DNA of 64,000 nt from an uncultured Saprospiraceae bacterium (GCA_937928045.1 CALFWO010000032.1:86053-150052); one strand, 5' to 3'; counted from the first letter of the stretch, positions 34,481 to 44,467 are shown. Numbers and translations are program-made. The notes: generated by a model from the sequence alone, not told the origin.

Positions 34481-35692
34481 ATGCATTTTAGCTTATCGCT
34501 TATTCTAACGATTGCATGGACACTTTTGCCATCATCTTCCAATTACTTTAACATTTCGAATCAGTATTCGACCGTTACAATGAAAGTTGTTATTGATGCT
34601 GGTCATGGTGGTCGAGACGGCGGATGCATAGGAGCTCCACACAATGAGAAAGACATTGTACTGCCAATAGCCTTAGAATTGGGACGCTTGATTGAGACTC
34701 AACTTTCTGACGTTGAGGTAATTTACACCCGAGAAGAGGACGAATTCATTACACTGAATAATCGAGCAAAGATTGCCAATGATGCCAAGGCTGATCTTTT
34801 TATTTCCATACATGCCAATAGTCTTCCTGCATTAAAATCACTAAGAGGCTCAGAAACTTATGTAATGGGATTAGGGGAAGCCAAAGCCAATCTTGCCGTA
34901 GCGAAGCGAGAAAATGCATCTATTGTGATGGAAGATAACTATCAGAACAATTATCAAGGTTATGATCCGAATTCGAACGAAGGACACATTTTGCTTTCCA
35001 TGTTTCAAAATATTCACTTGGAGAAAAGTATTTACTTCGCCTCGTTAGTCGAAGAATCAATAGAAAAATATGGACATGGATTGAGTCGAGGGGTAAAGCA
35101 AGCGGGTTTTCTGGTATTGCGTGCCACCAATATGCCATCTGTTTTAATTGAAGCTGGCTATTTGACAAATACAGATGATAATGAATATTTGCAAAAAGAG
35201 TCTGGTCAAAACGATATTGCCTTTGCAATTTTTGAAGCTTTCAGAATATATAAGACCAACCAAGGAATACCATTGAGTGTTGATAATGATGTGGTAGATA
35301 AAAATGTTCCTGCGGCCAAATTGGTTAAACAAGCAGAATCTTTAGAAAAAATTTCAAAAGAAAGAGAAATTCCAACCAATCCTGTTCAAAAGGAACCTAC
35401 TTTTGCAACGGAGCAATCTAATAATATTAGCGCACTTTTAGATCAAACCATTGTATATCGTGTTCAATTGGCGGCTAGCACCAAACCTATTGAACAGTTC
35501 AAAGGAAAATGGGAGAACATTGCTGCCTCCATTCAGGTAAAAAAGGAAGGCAAATTTTATAAGTATTTAAGTGCTCCCAGATCGACCGTTGCTGATGGCA
35601 AAAAACTTTTGAAAAGGATGCAAGAGCGTGGATTTGATGCCGCATTTTTGGTAGCCTATAAAGGTGATCAGCGTGTTAAAATTGTTCATTGA
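34481..35692 (+). CDS. N-acetylmuramoyl-L-alanine amidase with SPOR-like C-terminus
   Basis: The enzyme cleaves the amide bond between muramic acid and the peptide stem of peptidoglycan, for cell separation or wall turnover. The 403-residue protein has an N-terminal hydrophobic signal, the Amidase_3 domain (~35-250) with zinc ligands His42 ('DAGHGG'), Glu56 and His111 ('SIHANS') and catalytic Glu224 ('VLIEAGYLTN'). The C-terminal ~75 residues ('YRVQLAASTKPIEQFKG' to 'AAFLVAYKGDQRV') resemble a SPOR peptidoglycan-binding domain. The start at 34481 fits the signal peptide; a shorter form from Met34 would lose it. An mlaD-like gene follows by 51 bases. Confidence 0.9.
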   Translation: MHFSLSLILTIAWTLLPSSSNYFNISNQYSTVTMKVVIDAGHGGRDGGCIGAPHNEKDIVLPIALELGRLIETQLSDVEVIYTREEDEFITLNNRAKIANDAKADLFISIHANSLPALKSLRGSETYVMGLGEAKANLAVAKRENASIVMEDNYQNNYQGYDPNSNEGHILLSMFQNIHLEKSIYFASLVEESIEKYGHGLSRGVKQAGFLVLRATNMPSVLIEAGYLTNTDDNEYLQKESGQNDIAFAIFEAFRIYKTNQGIPLSVDNDVVDKNVPAAKLVKQAESLEKISKEREIPTNPVQKEPTFATEQSNNISALLDQTIVYRVQLAASTKPIEQFKGKWENIAASIQVKKEGKFYKYLSAPRSTVADGKKLLKRMQERGFDAAFLVAYKGDQRVKIVH

Positions 35693-35743
35693 GTTAACCT
35701 TTGGTCTGTAATAAGGTTTTGAATAAAGAATAAAAGAAATCAA

Positions 35744-36805
35744 ATGTCAAACGAGACTAAAATAGGCCTGATGGCCACAATTATTATTGCTGCATTTATT
35801 TGGGGCTTTAAATTTATCCAAGGAAAAAATCTCTTTTCTCAGAACAACATTTTTTATGTTGAGTATGATGATGTATCTGAGTTACAAGCTTCTGCTCCAA
35901 TATTTAAAAATGGATTACAAATTGGAACTGTAGCTGACATCAGTTTCAAAGGTGATGATATGGAAAAAGTAATCGTCACTTTAGATGTTGATGGGGATTT
36001 AAAAGTTCCAAAAACGGCAACCGCTGACTTGGTATACATGGGTGTCATGGGTGGTCGTGGTGTTTATTTGAATTTTTCAAAACCATGCTCTGGAGATGAC
36101 TGCGCACAGAGCGGTGATTATTTGAATGCAGTCGGAAAAGGTCTACTTGGATCTTTATTGGATCCAAATGAAATTCCAGCTTATATTGATCAATTGAGTT
36201 CTGGAGCTAAAGATATGTTGAAACAACTGAATGCTGCTTTAGGAGATCCTAATTCCGCCAATGAACCAATGGTGAAAATTGTCAACAACCTTTCCAATAC
36301 TTTGGCAAATCTATCGAAGACAACTGAGGAACTTAATAATTTAATGGCAGGATCGGCGGGACCATTGAAACGAACTTTGCAAAATGTTGAAGGACTGACA
36401 GCAAACTTAAACAACAACAACGACAAGATCACCGCAGTGTTAGCAAATACAGAAACAATGACCGGCAAGTTGAAAGATTTGGAATTAAAGCCGACTATTG
36501 ATAAAACCAATGGTACAATTGAAAGCGCTAAAAAAACAATGGACGAACTAAGAATAACATTGGAAAAAGCCAATACCACCTTTGATGGTTTCAATAAACT
36601 ATTAGCTGGAATTGAAGCTGGGGAAGGTACTATTGGAAAGCTAGCAAAAGACAAGGCTTTGTATGAAAAACTGGATGCCACGCTTAAAGAAGTTGAGTTG
36701 CTGATGCAAGATTTCAGATTGAATCCAAAGCGCTACACTAGAATCTTGAGTAAAAAGGAAACGCCCTATGAAGCTCCGGTAAATGATCCGGCTAAGAACA
36801 ATTAA
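35744..36805 (+). CDS. mlaD: MlaD/MCE-family lipid transport protein
   Basis: MCE proteins form the periplasmic part of phospholipid transport systems such as Mla. The 353-residue product has one N-terminal membrane helix ('IGLMATIIIAAFIWGFKFI'), the MCE domain (~35-120: 'NIFYVEYDDVSELQASAPIF', in parts; 'GLQIGTVADISF', 'ADLVYMGVMGGRGVYLNF') and a long C-terminal helical region (~160-330) rich in Asn, Leu and Thr with 'TIGKLAKDKALYEKL', typical of MCE tails. The permease (MlaE) and ATPase (MlaF) are not adjacent. Its stop shares four bases (TTAA) with the murB stop converging from the other strand. Confidence 0.88.
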   Translation: MSNETKIGLMATIIIAAFIWGFKFIQGKNLFSQNNIFYVEYDDVSELQASAPIFKNGLQIGTVADISFKGDDMEKVIVTLDVDGDLKVPKTATADLVYMGVMGGRGVYLNFSKPCSGDDCAQSGDYLNAVGKGLLGSLLDPNEIPAYIDQLSSGAKDMLKQLNAALGDPNSANEPMVKIVNNLSNTLANLSKTTEELNNLMAGSAGPLKRTLQNVEGLTANLNNNNDKITAVLANTETMTGKLKDLELKPTIDKTNGTIESAKKTMDELRITLEKANTTFDGFNKLLAGIEAGEGTIGKLAKDKALYEKLDATLKEVELLMQDFRLNPKRYTRILSKKETPYEAPVNDPAKNN

Positions 36806-37803
36806 AGTAGCGTCACTTCTCGTTCGATTTTTATTCCAAATTTTACATACACGGAATCCTGAATTTGCTTTGACAGATTCAGGATTTCTTGTCCAGTGGC
36901 ATTTCCATAGTTCACCAAGACTAATGCTTGTTTAGCATGAGCCCCGGTTTCCCCTACCCTTTTCCCTTTCCAACCACATTGCTCAATCAACCAACCAGCT
37001 GGCACTTTAGTGCGATCATTCGGTTGTGGATATCCCGGACATTCTGGATAAGCCATTTTTAATTCACGAAAATGAGGATTGGAAATTGTTGGGTTTTTAA
37101 AAAAAGAACCTGCGTTGCCCAACTCTTTAGGATCTGGAAGTTTGGATTGACGAATTTCAATTACCGCATCAGAAATATCTTTTATAGTCGGTTCAATAAT
37201 GTTTTTACTTTTTAACACGTCAGAAATCGCGCCATAAGTAGCATTGATTTGATGCTGCTTTGTCAAGCGCAAAGTCACATGCGTAATAATTATTTTAGAC
37301 TTCAATTCATTTTTAAATATAGAATCTCTATATCCAAAATTACACGCTTCAGTATTTAGGGAAAAACGTTGAAGGTCATCGAGCATAATACCATCTACCT
37401 GATGGAATACATCTTTCAATTCAACTCCATAAGCTCCGATATTCTGAATAGGAGCTGCGCCAACTGTCCCTGGAATTAGAGACATGTTTTCAATTCCACC
37501 ATAGTTGTTTTCTACGGCATAAAGTACGGATTCGTGCCAGTTCTCACCGGCCCCAAATTTTATCCAAACATGATGGTCATCTTCTTTTACAATCTGTTTG
37601 CCCAGAATATTTATTTTTAAAACCAATCCATTAAAGTCACCTCCAAAAAGAATATTACTTCCTCCGCCCAATATCAAAATCTTCTGATCTAAATTTACAG
37701 AATTCAAATCATCAAGGGTATTGACCTCCAGAAATTTTTGAGCATTGACCGCGATGCCCATCGTATTGTAAGACTTTAAATTAATATTGTTTGAAATCTG
37801 CAT
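36802..37803 (-). CDS. murB: UDP-N-acetylenolpyruvoylglucosamine reductase
   Basis: The flavoenzyme reduces UDP-GlcNAc-enolpyruvate to UDP-MurNAc in peptidoglycan synthesis. The 333-residue product from the ATG at 37803 begins 'NNINLKSYNTMGI' and has the FAD motif 'LILGGGSNILF', 'NMSLIPGTVGAAPIQNIGAYG', the Tyr/Ser region 'FGYRDSIFKN' and 'GNAGSFFKNP', and 'PAGWLIEQCGWKG' plus 'EREVTLL' at the end. The frame extends 20 codons upstream, but those residues ('WLFYTFVH') do not fit the family and lie in the end of the upstream gene. It is the last of a three-gene minus-strand group (ABC exporter, membrane protein, murB). Confidence 0.94.
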   Translation of the reverse strand: MQISNNINLKSYNTMGIAVNAQKFLEVNTLDDLNSVNLDQKILILGGGSNILFGGDFNGLVLKINILGKQIVKEDDHHVWIKFGAGENWHESVLYAVENNYGGIENMSLIPGTVGAAPIQNIGAYGVELKDVFHQVDGIMLDDLQRFSLNTEACNFGYRDSIFKNELKSKIIITHVTLRLTKQHQINATYGAISDVLKSKNIIEPTIKDISDAVIEIRQSKLPDPKELGNAGSFFKNPTISNPHFRELKMAYPECPGYPQPNDRTKVPAGWLIEQCGWKGKRVGETGAHAKQALVLVNYGNATGQEILNLSKQIQDSVYVKFGIKIEREVTLL

Positions 37804-37832
37804 ATGAACGAAGGTATAGAAAAGCCAGCGAA

Positions 37833-38393
37833 TTATAGATTTTCCTCTTGAAGACTTACCCACTTTAAGCCAAGTAGCCCAGTATGAATATTTATTGGTA
37901 AAATTTCTCCTTTGTAATATTCAATTACATTAAAATCAGGCGACGCACTTAAACGGAAAGGCGCTTTGTCAACTATAAAATAAACATAATATCCATCTAA
38001 TGTCTTAGACAATTCTAACTCACCAAAACGACTTTGGGAATATTCATCTATTCTTTGGATAACCACTTCTTTTTCTACTGTAGAATTTATTTGAACAATC
38101 CGATTAATCAAGGTAAGCATCAAAGGCAACAAAATCATTCCTACAAAAGCACAACCAACAAAGAGCTGAACTTTTTCAATCAAGAAATGCAATTCTTTGC
38201 CTAAGAAATAAGCTACAACTATTCCTAAAATGCCACCTAGTAAAATATAGGTAATAACATGTACTTTGATATTGATACAATTTTGAAAAAAAGCAAATTG
38301 ATAAACATATCCAGAGATCAAGGAGAAAACAATGAATATTCCTAGAAGGATTTTGTTTCGATCAGATTGGAGCCAATTTGGCAACATAGTCAT
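37833..38393 (-). CDS. Small integral membrane protein, unknown function
   Basis: The 186-residue protein has three membrane helices by eye (about 15-34, 43-64 and 79-97), then a soluble C-terminal half with 'YSQSRFGELELSKTLDGYYVYF' in parts. I do not recognise the family. It lies 20 bases after the ABC exporter gene and 29 bases before murB, so it is probably co-transcribed with both. That context suggests an envelope role, no more. Confidence 0.7.
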   Translation of the reverse strand: MTMLPNWLQSDRNKILLGIFIVFSLISGYVYQFAFFQNCINIKVHVITYILLGGILGIVVAYFLGKELHFLIEKVQLFVGCAFVGMILLPLMLTLINRIVQINSTVEKEVVIQRIDEYSQSRFGELELSKTLDGYYVYFIVDKAPFRLSASPDFNVIEYYKGEILPINIHTGLLGLKWVSLQEENL

Positions 38394-38413
38394 ATGTTTA
38401 ATTCCAGAACGAT

Positions 38414-40198
38414 TTAAATAGACTCAAATTGTAATTTAGCCAATCCTGCGTACAACCCTTCTGATTTGGCAATAAGTTCTTCATGGGTTCCGATCTCTAC
38501 AATTTTTCCTTCGTCTAAAACATAGATGCGATCAACTTCCCGGATTGTTGCCAAGCGATGCGCAATAATAATTGAGCTACGACCTATCATCAATTGATCC
38601 AAAGCTGCTTGAACTTCTTTTTCGGATTCAGCATCCAAACTGGATGTGGCTTCATCTAATAGTAAGATCGCTGGATTTCTAAGAAGGGCTCTCGCAATCG
38701 CGATTCGTTGGCGCTGTCCTCCTGATAATTTAATCCCTCGTTCTCCAACGATGGTATTTAATCCTTCTGGAAAACTGCTAATGAAATCCCAGGCATTGGA
38801 TTGCTTTGCAGCCTTTATTATTTCGTCGTCGGTTGCACTGGGACGACCATATATAATATTCTCTCTGATTGTTCCTCCAAAAAGGAGCACTTCCTGAGGT
38901 ACCAGTGCGAAATTTTTTCTATAATCACTTAGCTCATAATCATTCGCATTTTTTCCATCAATCTTAATGGTTCCTCCTTCCAAGCCATATAACCTTAGCA
39001 GCAATTGCATAATGGTTGATTTACCAGCTCCAGAAGTCCCTACCAAGGCCACTTTTTCTCCTGGTTTCACTTGAAGGTCTACTCCCTTCAAAACAGGAAC
39101 ATCTGTTCTCGTAGGATAACTAAACTGTACATTTTCGAAAGTGACTTCTCCTTTGAATTTGACTTTTGGTTCGATATGTTTCGAGGGAGATAACTCCCCT
39201 GCAGTTCCAAGTATATCTCGAATTCTTTCTGTTGCTCCAATTGCTCCAAGCAACTGGGTGTAGAAATTTCCTAGACCAGCAATCGAGGCTCCAATGATAC
39301 CAGTGTAAAAAACAAATGATACCAATTCTCCTGCTGTCATATCACCAGACTGCAAAAGTGTGGCTCCTTGCCATAAGATAAAAAAGATAGCTCCGAATAA
39401 AACTGTCACAATGAAAACAGAAAAGATCGCACGACCTTGAGCAAATTTAAGCGCAATTTTAACCACATCTTTCAAGGAGCTTCCATAGCGGCCTATTTCA
39501 AAATTTTCACTCGTAAATGATTTTACAACATTGATGTTCTGAACGCTTTCATTTACAATTACATTGGTCTCGGCTAAGGCATCTTGTCTCTGCTTAGATA
39601 ATTTCCGAATGTATCTGCCAAAAAATATTGCCGCTACAACGATAATAGGAAATGTTCCCAGCATGATAAGCGCCAAATTAGGAGTAGTGAAGGCTAAAAA
39701 AATAACGCCAGTTATTAGAATAATTATTTGCCTAACGAATTCAGCAAGGGTTATCGAAAAAGCACTGTACAACTTTTCAACATCAGCAGTAATCCTACTC
39801 ACCAAGTCTCCAGTTCTATTTTTTTCAAAAAATGTTATTGGCAAGGTGATCATTTGCTGAAAGACCGCATTTCGAACATCCGCAATTCCCTTTTCACTGG
39901 CTATGGCAAAAAATACAACTCGCGTATAACTCACAACACCTTGTATGACCAATATTCCAAGTAAGATCAAACCGATGTCTTTCAGTTCCATATTGTATTT
40001 GGAATTACCTTGGGCAATATCGATCATCTCTCCAGCTAAGTATGGAAAAACCATGAACACTAGCGAAGAAAGAAAAAGTAACACCATCCCAAAAATGAGA
40101 TACCACTTATACGGACGTATAAACTCAAATATCTTTAAAGCATCTCGAAACTGTTCTTTAGATACTTTTGGGCGTTTTTTCTCGATCTCTTCAGCCAT
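38414..40198 (-). CDS. ABC exporter, permease-ATPase half transporter (MsbA/ABCB-like)
   Basis: The 594-residue protein has six membrane helices in its first ~330 residues, then an ATPase domain with Walker A 'GTSGAGKST' (387-395), Q-loop 'LVPQEVLLFGGTIRENI', signature 'LSGGQ' (491-495), Walker B 'ILLLDE' (511-516) and the His switch 'IIIAHRLAT'. It works as a homodimer or heterodimer exporting a lipid, peptide or drug; the layout is like MsbA, but substrate cannot be told from sequence. The ATG at 40198 is the likely start; the frame runs ten codons further upstream to 40228, with no signs of coding. It is first in the group with the membrane protein and murB. Confidence 0.92.
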   Translation of the reverse strand: MAEEIEKKRPKVSKEQFRDALKIFEFIRPYKWYLIFGMVLLFLSSLVFMVFPYLAGEMIDIAQGNSKYNMELKDIGLILLGILVIQGVVSYTRVVFFAIASEKGIADVRNAVFQQMITLPITFFEKNRTGDLVSRITADVEKLYSAFSITLAEFVRQIIILITGVIFLAFTTPNLALIMLGTFPIIVVAAIFFGRYIRKLSKQRQDALAETNVIVNESVQNINVVKSFTSENFEIGRYGSSLKDVVKIALKFAQGRAIFSVFIVTVLFGAIFFILWQGATLLQSGDMTAGELVSFVFYTGIIGASIAGLGNFYTQLLGAIGATERIRDILGTAGELSPSKHIEPKVKFKGEVTFENVQFSYPTRTDVPVLKGVDLQVKPGEKVALVGTSGAGKSTIMQLLLRLYGLEGGTIKIDGKNANDYELSDYRKNFALVPQEVLLFGGTIRENIIYGRPSATDDEIIKAAKQSNAWDFISSFPEGLNTIVGERGIKLSGGQRQRIAIARALLRNPAILLLDEATSSLDAESEKEVQAALDQLMIGRSSIIIAHRLATIREVDRIYVLDEGKIVEIGTHEELIAKSEGLYAGLAKLQFESI

Positions 40199-40325
40199 AA
40201 ATTTCTTCCCATTTGATTGGTACTGCAATATTAGTTGAAGTTCGAATAAATCATGTAGGATTTAGGTAAATAATCAGTGTTCTTCGACAAATGAATGGTT
40301 TATGTGAACACATGTCTATGGTAGC

Positions 40326-41033
40326 CTAAATTTCAGTGCTTTTAATCTTATGACACATCTTCCAACATTCTGCAATTAGGCCAACGCCAAGTGTTATTTG
40401 TGGAAAGTCTGGATTATCAGAAAGCAATTGGATTTTTCCCGGTTCGTTTCGAACTTTAAATAATCGCTTGAAAAATAAGCTTCCATCTTTAAGCAAAAGG
40501 ATATGAGGTTCCCCTTCTCTAAAATTTAATATTCTATTCAATTGCTCGGCAATAACGACATCTCCAGACTTCACCATTGGGTGCATGCTGAATCCCTCAA
40601 TTTCAAATGCTTTTAATTTATCAGGATTTTGATGTTCAAAAAGCTTAATCGGAACACAAATTTTTGCTAAGTGTCGAACAGTTTTTTTTACTGATTTTAC
40701 TGCAGAAAAACTACTGGCACCAGCTTTTCCAATGTTTAGCGGAATTTCAAAAAAATTAATTTCTTGAAGATTACTATTCGCTTCGTTGTTATTGAATTTC
40801 AGCCATCTTAACGACGGTTTCAAACTCAAGTCATTTTCTATCAATTCTTGAAAACTTACATTTAATTCTTTATGAAGCTTACTCAATTGATCGAGTGTTG
40901 GTGTAGCACCTTCTTGAAAGGATTGTATGACTTCCCTAGGCCATTCTAAGAATTCAGATAAACTGACTTTCTTATGTTTGAGCAAATACTGGTTGATCCA
41001 TTTGATATTTTGTATAAAGCGAAAATTATTCAT
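40326..41033 (-). CDS. HTH - S24 (LexA/cI-like) peptidase regulator
   Basis: The 235-residue protein combines an N-terminal helix-turn-helix-like region (~1-65; 'KKVSLSEFLEWPREVIQSFQ', 'TPTLDQLSKLHKELNVSFQEL' in parts) with an S24 peptidase domain. Catalytic Ser149 is in 'IEGFSMHPMVKSGD' and the base Lys189 in 'GSLFFKRLF'. Ala104-Gly105 in 'NIGKAGASS' is the likely self-cleavage site. In LexA- and cI-type repressors, cleavage releases repression after DNA damage. No prophage or operator repeat was found nearby. Its target is unknown, but the gene is divergent from the T9SS type B gene with 377 bases between. Confidence 0.85.
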   Translation of the reverse strand: MNNFRFIQNIKWINQYLLKHKKVSLSEFLEWPREVIQSFQEGATPTLDQLSKLHKELNVSFQELIENDLSLKPSLRWLKFNNNEANSNLQEINFFEIPLNIGKAGASSFSAVKSVKKTVRHLAKICVPIKLFEHQNPDKLKAFEIEGFSMHPMVKSGDVVIAEQLNRILNFREGEPHILLLKDGSLFFKRLFKVRNEPGKIQLLSDNPDFPQITLGVGLIAECWKMCHKIKSTEI

Positions 41034-41410
41034 GAGTTGTCCATTTATTATTTATCAAAAAATGGAGGTGAAACACAAATAAACATATAAATTTATCTAT
41101 TTGCAACATTTTGTTTTTTATTTGATTTATTTTAATCATTCTTTTGTAACAGAATTGGATCAAAATACGGCAGTAAACGGTTAGTAATTTTCTAAAAATG
41201 TTATACTTACACATCTGAAATAAAAAATATTTGAAGACTGCATGCTGTCACGAAAAATCAACAAACACGTTTGCTTTGAAGTTTTGGGTATTGAGTTCAA
41301 TGTTCTTTTACACTATCTTTACCCCCAGATAGAACATATTCTCAGACTACCTACCTTACCAAAATTACGATCTTACATTAACTAACTTCCCCCAACAGTT
41401 CTCCGGAAGT
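41034..41410. other. Intergenic region between the S24 regulator and the T9SS type B gene
   Basis: The region is AT-rich. It holds the predicted promoter for the plus-strand gene (41291-41321) and a small inverted repeat CTATCT / AGATAG (41313-41318 and 41327-41332). No other gene or clear S24-type operator could be picked out by eye. Confidence 0.5.
41291..41321 (+). promoter_or_regulatory. Candidate promoter of the T9SS type B gene
   Basis: TTG at 41291-41293 lies 20 bases before TATCTTTA (41314-41321), matching the pattern except the last base. The -7 box overlaps a CTATCT / AGATAG inverted repeat. The leader would be about 80 bases. Confidence 0.4.
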
Positions 41411-44400
41411 ATGTCTTTAATGAACAAAGCCTTGATGGGTTTTGTGGTTGTACTGCTATGTTCTACTCTAGTACAATCCCAAACTGTTACCATCTTAGAA
41501 AGTCAAATTATACATCCGCTTCAAGATATGGATGCTCGCTGGGAATCTGCCTGCAATGAAATTGGATACACAACATCCATAGTCAGCTATGACTTTCTCG
41601 ATCAACCTTGCATAATAGATCAAACAGATATATTAATTATATCATCAGCAGTATTAGCAATTGAACCATCGCAGGTTTTAAACTTGAATACTTTTGTAGA
41701 AAGTGGAGGTTCTCTTTACTTGCAAGGAGAATTTCTTGACACCTTTCCTGGAAATAGAGTATTCAAAGAAATGGTGGGACATTTTGGAGATAATTTCACT
41801 TGGGGTGTTTCTGGCAATGAAGATATTGGTCCACTAGGAGTTGGTAGCATCATCAGCAATAATTACAATTCAGTAGACTCTCTAGAATATTTTTGGTACG
41901 GTCTTGATGGAACAGGCACAGGACCTTTCACTTCTCTGTTGTCAAAAGACACTAGAAATTATGGTTATCTCTATGAACCAGAAGGACCATATAATGGCAA
42001 AATAATTTGTACTACAGATCAAGATTGGATTCGATTGGATTTTGGACAAAAAGTAATTGAAAATATCGCAGCGATTTTTCAAGTCAATCCCACTCCCTTT
42101 CAAGAAGTTGTTGTAACCACTAATGATCAAAATTTCTGCTTAGGTGCAATGGCTCAATTTGAAGCAAATTTAAATTTTACGTTTCCAAATGCTCCTACTC
42201 CAACATTTCAATGGACAATAAATGGTATTCCTGCCAATGGAGCCAATAGCGATATTTTCACTACAGATATACTTCAAGATGGTGACGTCGTTGAATGTCA
42301 ATTGTCAGTAGCTTATGGTTGTAAGCAATATGATAATCTGTCCAATCCAATATTGATGGCTCCAATTTTCCCGATTAATACAGCCTCTGTAAACATGGAA
42401 ATTTCTCAGCTCAATACATGCGCTACGGGATCCAACGAATTTGAAATAATTATTTCAAATCCAGACGGCATTAGTATAAATTCTATAGAATGGACATGGA
42501 ATAACATTGTATTAAGCAATAGCGCGAGCAGTAGCTTAACAATGAATGATTTGACAAATGGAGATCAATTATCAATTAGATATTCTATTGTTGACCCTTG
42601 CTATGGATTGACTTGGGTCGATTCTGATGATCTTTCAGTGGTCATAGAACAAGCAGTAACTCCAACAGTAAATTTAAATAATCCTACTTTAGAATTCTGT
42701 GAAGGAGATCAAATCAATTATTCAATCAGTGGTGATCACTGGGGAACAAATCCGAGTATTACTTGGTTGGTTAACGGATTAACTACTGCTAGTACTACTA
42801 CCAATTTTGATGCAACACAACTTTCTGCGGGGACTTACAATATTCAAGCAGTCGTTGAGAGTTCAGAATTATGTGTGGTAAACAGCGAGGCATCAACTTC
42901 TCCTATTGTAATAGAAATTAATGAATTAAGAACTTTGGATGCGACGTTGACTTCTAGCGACTCAGAAATTTGTGCTGGTGAAATGGCAACATTTAGTATT
43001 GATCCAATATTCATTGGAGACAATCCAACGATAGAATGGTTTGTTGATGGTCAAAATGCAAATTTTTCGGGACTTGAATATCAATCATCCACTTTAACAA
43101 ATGGCCAAACTGTTCATGCAGTTATCAGTAGCACAGAAGCTTGTTACACTGCACCAATTCTAAGCCTGGATCCCATCACGGTAACAATAAACGAAATTGA
43201 AACACCCTACATAATAATCGATGCTGATTTCTCAAAAGTGTGCCCTGGAACGGAGGTTAATCTCCAATCTAGTGGCGACTTCTTGGGAGATAATCCAGTT
43301 TACAACTGGTATGTCAATGGCGATTTACAAAATGTCCAAAACGGCACTTTCGCAGTAGTTGCAAATGAAGAATTGACTACAGTAGAATTGATGGTAGAAA
43401 GTAACGAAGAATGTATTAGTCAAACAGAAGCATATAGTGAAACTTTAGAAATAGCAACTGCGCCAATGAAGGTTCAGAATGAAACAATTAGTCCAGAACA
43501 TTGCGGACAAAAAGACGGCGCAGTAAGTTTAGACATTGATGGCGGCTTTGGCTTGATTACCTCCTCTTTTTCTATAAATCAAAATAACTTAGCACTTGAA
43601 AATCTCGAAGCTGGTGAAATCATTCTTGATCTCACAGATAGTCTGGGATGTAGGATAGATCATAGGCTAACTATTCCAGAAGAACTGGGGCCTAGTATTG
43701 AAGAATTAAACATTTTGCAACCAAACTGCGATAATCAAACAACTGGCGCTGGTTTTGTTTCCGTCAGTAATGCCAATGATGTTTCTATCTATTGGATGAA
43801 TGAAAATGCAGATGAAGTTGCCACTGGAAGAAATGCACCAGATTTAGATCCTGGAATTTATTTAGTTGAAGTTATGGATGATTATGGCTGTATTTCAAGA
43901 GAAGAATTTGCTATTGAAAATGTAGTTCCAGTATTTACTACAGGAGATCAAGAATTTTTAGTTTCATTGGGAGAAAATTTAGAGCTAAACCCCAACGCTG
44001 TTTCTGGCGGATCGGATTTAACTTATAGCTGGGAAGGAAACCAAACTGTAGATTGTATTGATTGTGCAAGTTTAAATATTTCTCCTGTAGAATCTGGTCG
44101 ATATCAAGTAACTATTACTAACGAGACTGGCTGTTCGAATACAGTTACTTATTTGGTAAAGGTTAGAAAAAATTATGACGTTTATTTACCAAATGCTTTT
44201 TCCCCTAATGGCGATGGCAATAATGATTTCTGGAATGTATTTGTTGGAGATGAAGTAGCCAGTGTGGATAAAATTACAATATTCAACAGATGGGGGGCTA
44301 CGGTTTTTCAAGCATCTGATGTTAGTCTAAATGAAGAGCAAGCTGGCTGGAATGGTAACTTTAAAAATCAGCAATCAGGCATGGGCGTTTACGTCGTATC

Positions 44401-44467
44401 TGTAGAAGTCACATTCAAAGATGGAGATCGCCAAGTCTTCAATGGAGATATTACATTAACTAAATAA
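41411..44467 (+). CDS. T9SS type B secreted protein with Ig-like repeats
   Basis: The 1018-residue protein has a signal peptide ('LLCSTLVQSQ'). The first ~220 residues look like a GATase1/ThuA-like Rossmann-type domain ('DILIISSAVLAIEPSQVLNL', 'GGSLYLQGEFLDTFPG'). Then about five Ig/PKD-like modules of ~95 residues follow, each with a Cys or 'PSITW' type core ('CEGDQINYSISGDHWGTNPS', 'CAGEMATFSIDPIFIGDNPT', 'CPGTEVNLQSSGDFLGDNPV'). The last ~95 residues are the type B (CHU_C) sorting domain: 'YLPNAFSPNGDGNNDFW', 'IFNRWGATVFQ', 'GVYVVSVEV'. It should be exported and placed on the surface or released. No catalytic residues were identified. Confidence 0.85.
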   Translation: MSLMNKALMGFVVVLLCSTLVQSQTVTILESQIIHPLQDMDARWESACNEIGYTTSIVSYDFLDQPCIIDQTDILIISSAVLAIEPSQVLNLNTFVESGGSLYLQGEFLDTFPGNRVFKEMVGHFGDNFTWGVSGNEDIGPLGVGSIISNNYNSVDSLEYFWYGLDGTGTGPFTSLLSKDTRNYGYLYEPEGPYNGKIICTTDQDWIRLDFGQKVIENIAAIFQVNPTPFQEVVVTTNDQNFCLGAMAQFEANLNFTFPNAPTPTFQWTINGIPANGANSDIFTTDILQDGDVVECQLSVAYGCKQYDNLSNPILMAPIFPINTASVNMEISQLNTCATGSNEFEIIISNPDGISINSIEWTWNNIVLSNSASSSLTMNDLTNGDQLSIRYSIVDPCYGLTWVDSDDLSVVIEQAVTPTVNLNNPTLEFCEGDQINYSISGDHWGTNPSITWLVNGLTTASTTTNFDATQLSAGTYNIQAVVESSELCVVNSEASTSPIVIEINELRTLDATLTSSDSEICAGEMATFSIDPIFIGDNPTIEWFVDGQNANFSGLEYQSSTLTNGQTVHAVISSTEACYTAPILSLDPITVTINEIETPYIIIDADFSKVCPGTEVNLQSSGDFLGDNPVYNWYVNGDLQNVQNGTFAVVANEELTTVELMVESNEECISQTEAYSETLEIATAPMKVQNETISPEHCGQKDGAVSLDIDGGFGLITSSFSINQNNLALENLEAGEIILDLTDSLGCRIDHRLTIPEELGPSIEELNILQPNCDNQTTGAGFVSVSNANDVSIYWMNENADEVATGRNAPDLDPGIYLVEVMDDYGCISREEFAIENVVPVFTTGDQEFLVSLGENLELNPNAVSGGSDLTYSWEGNQTVDCIDCASLNISPVESGRYQVTITNETGCSNTVTYLVKVRKNYDVYLPNAFSPNGDGNNDFWNVFVGDEVASVDKITIFNRWGATVFQASDVSLNEEQAGWNGNFKNQQSGMGVYVVSVEVTFKDGDRQVFNGDITLTK

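Noticed and set aside
41291..41332. Operator for the S24 regulator
   Set aside because: The CTATCT / AGATAG repeat is short and occurs once; no second copy was found near the regulator's own promoter.
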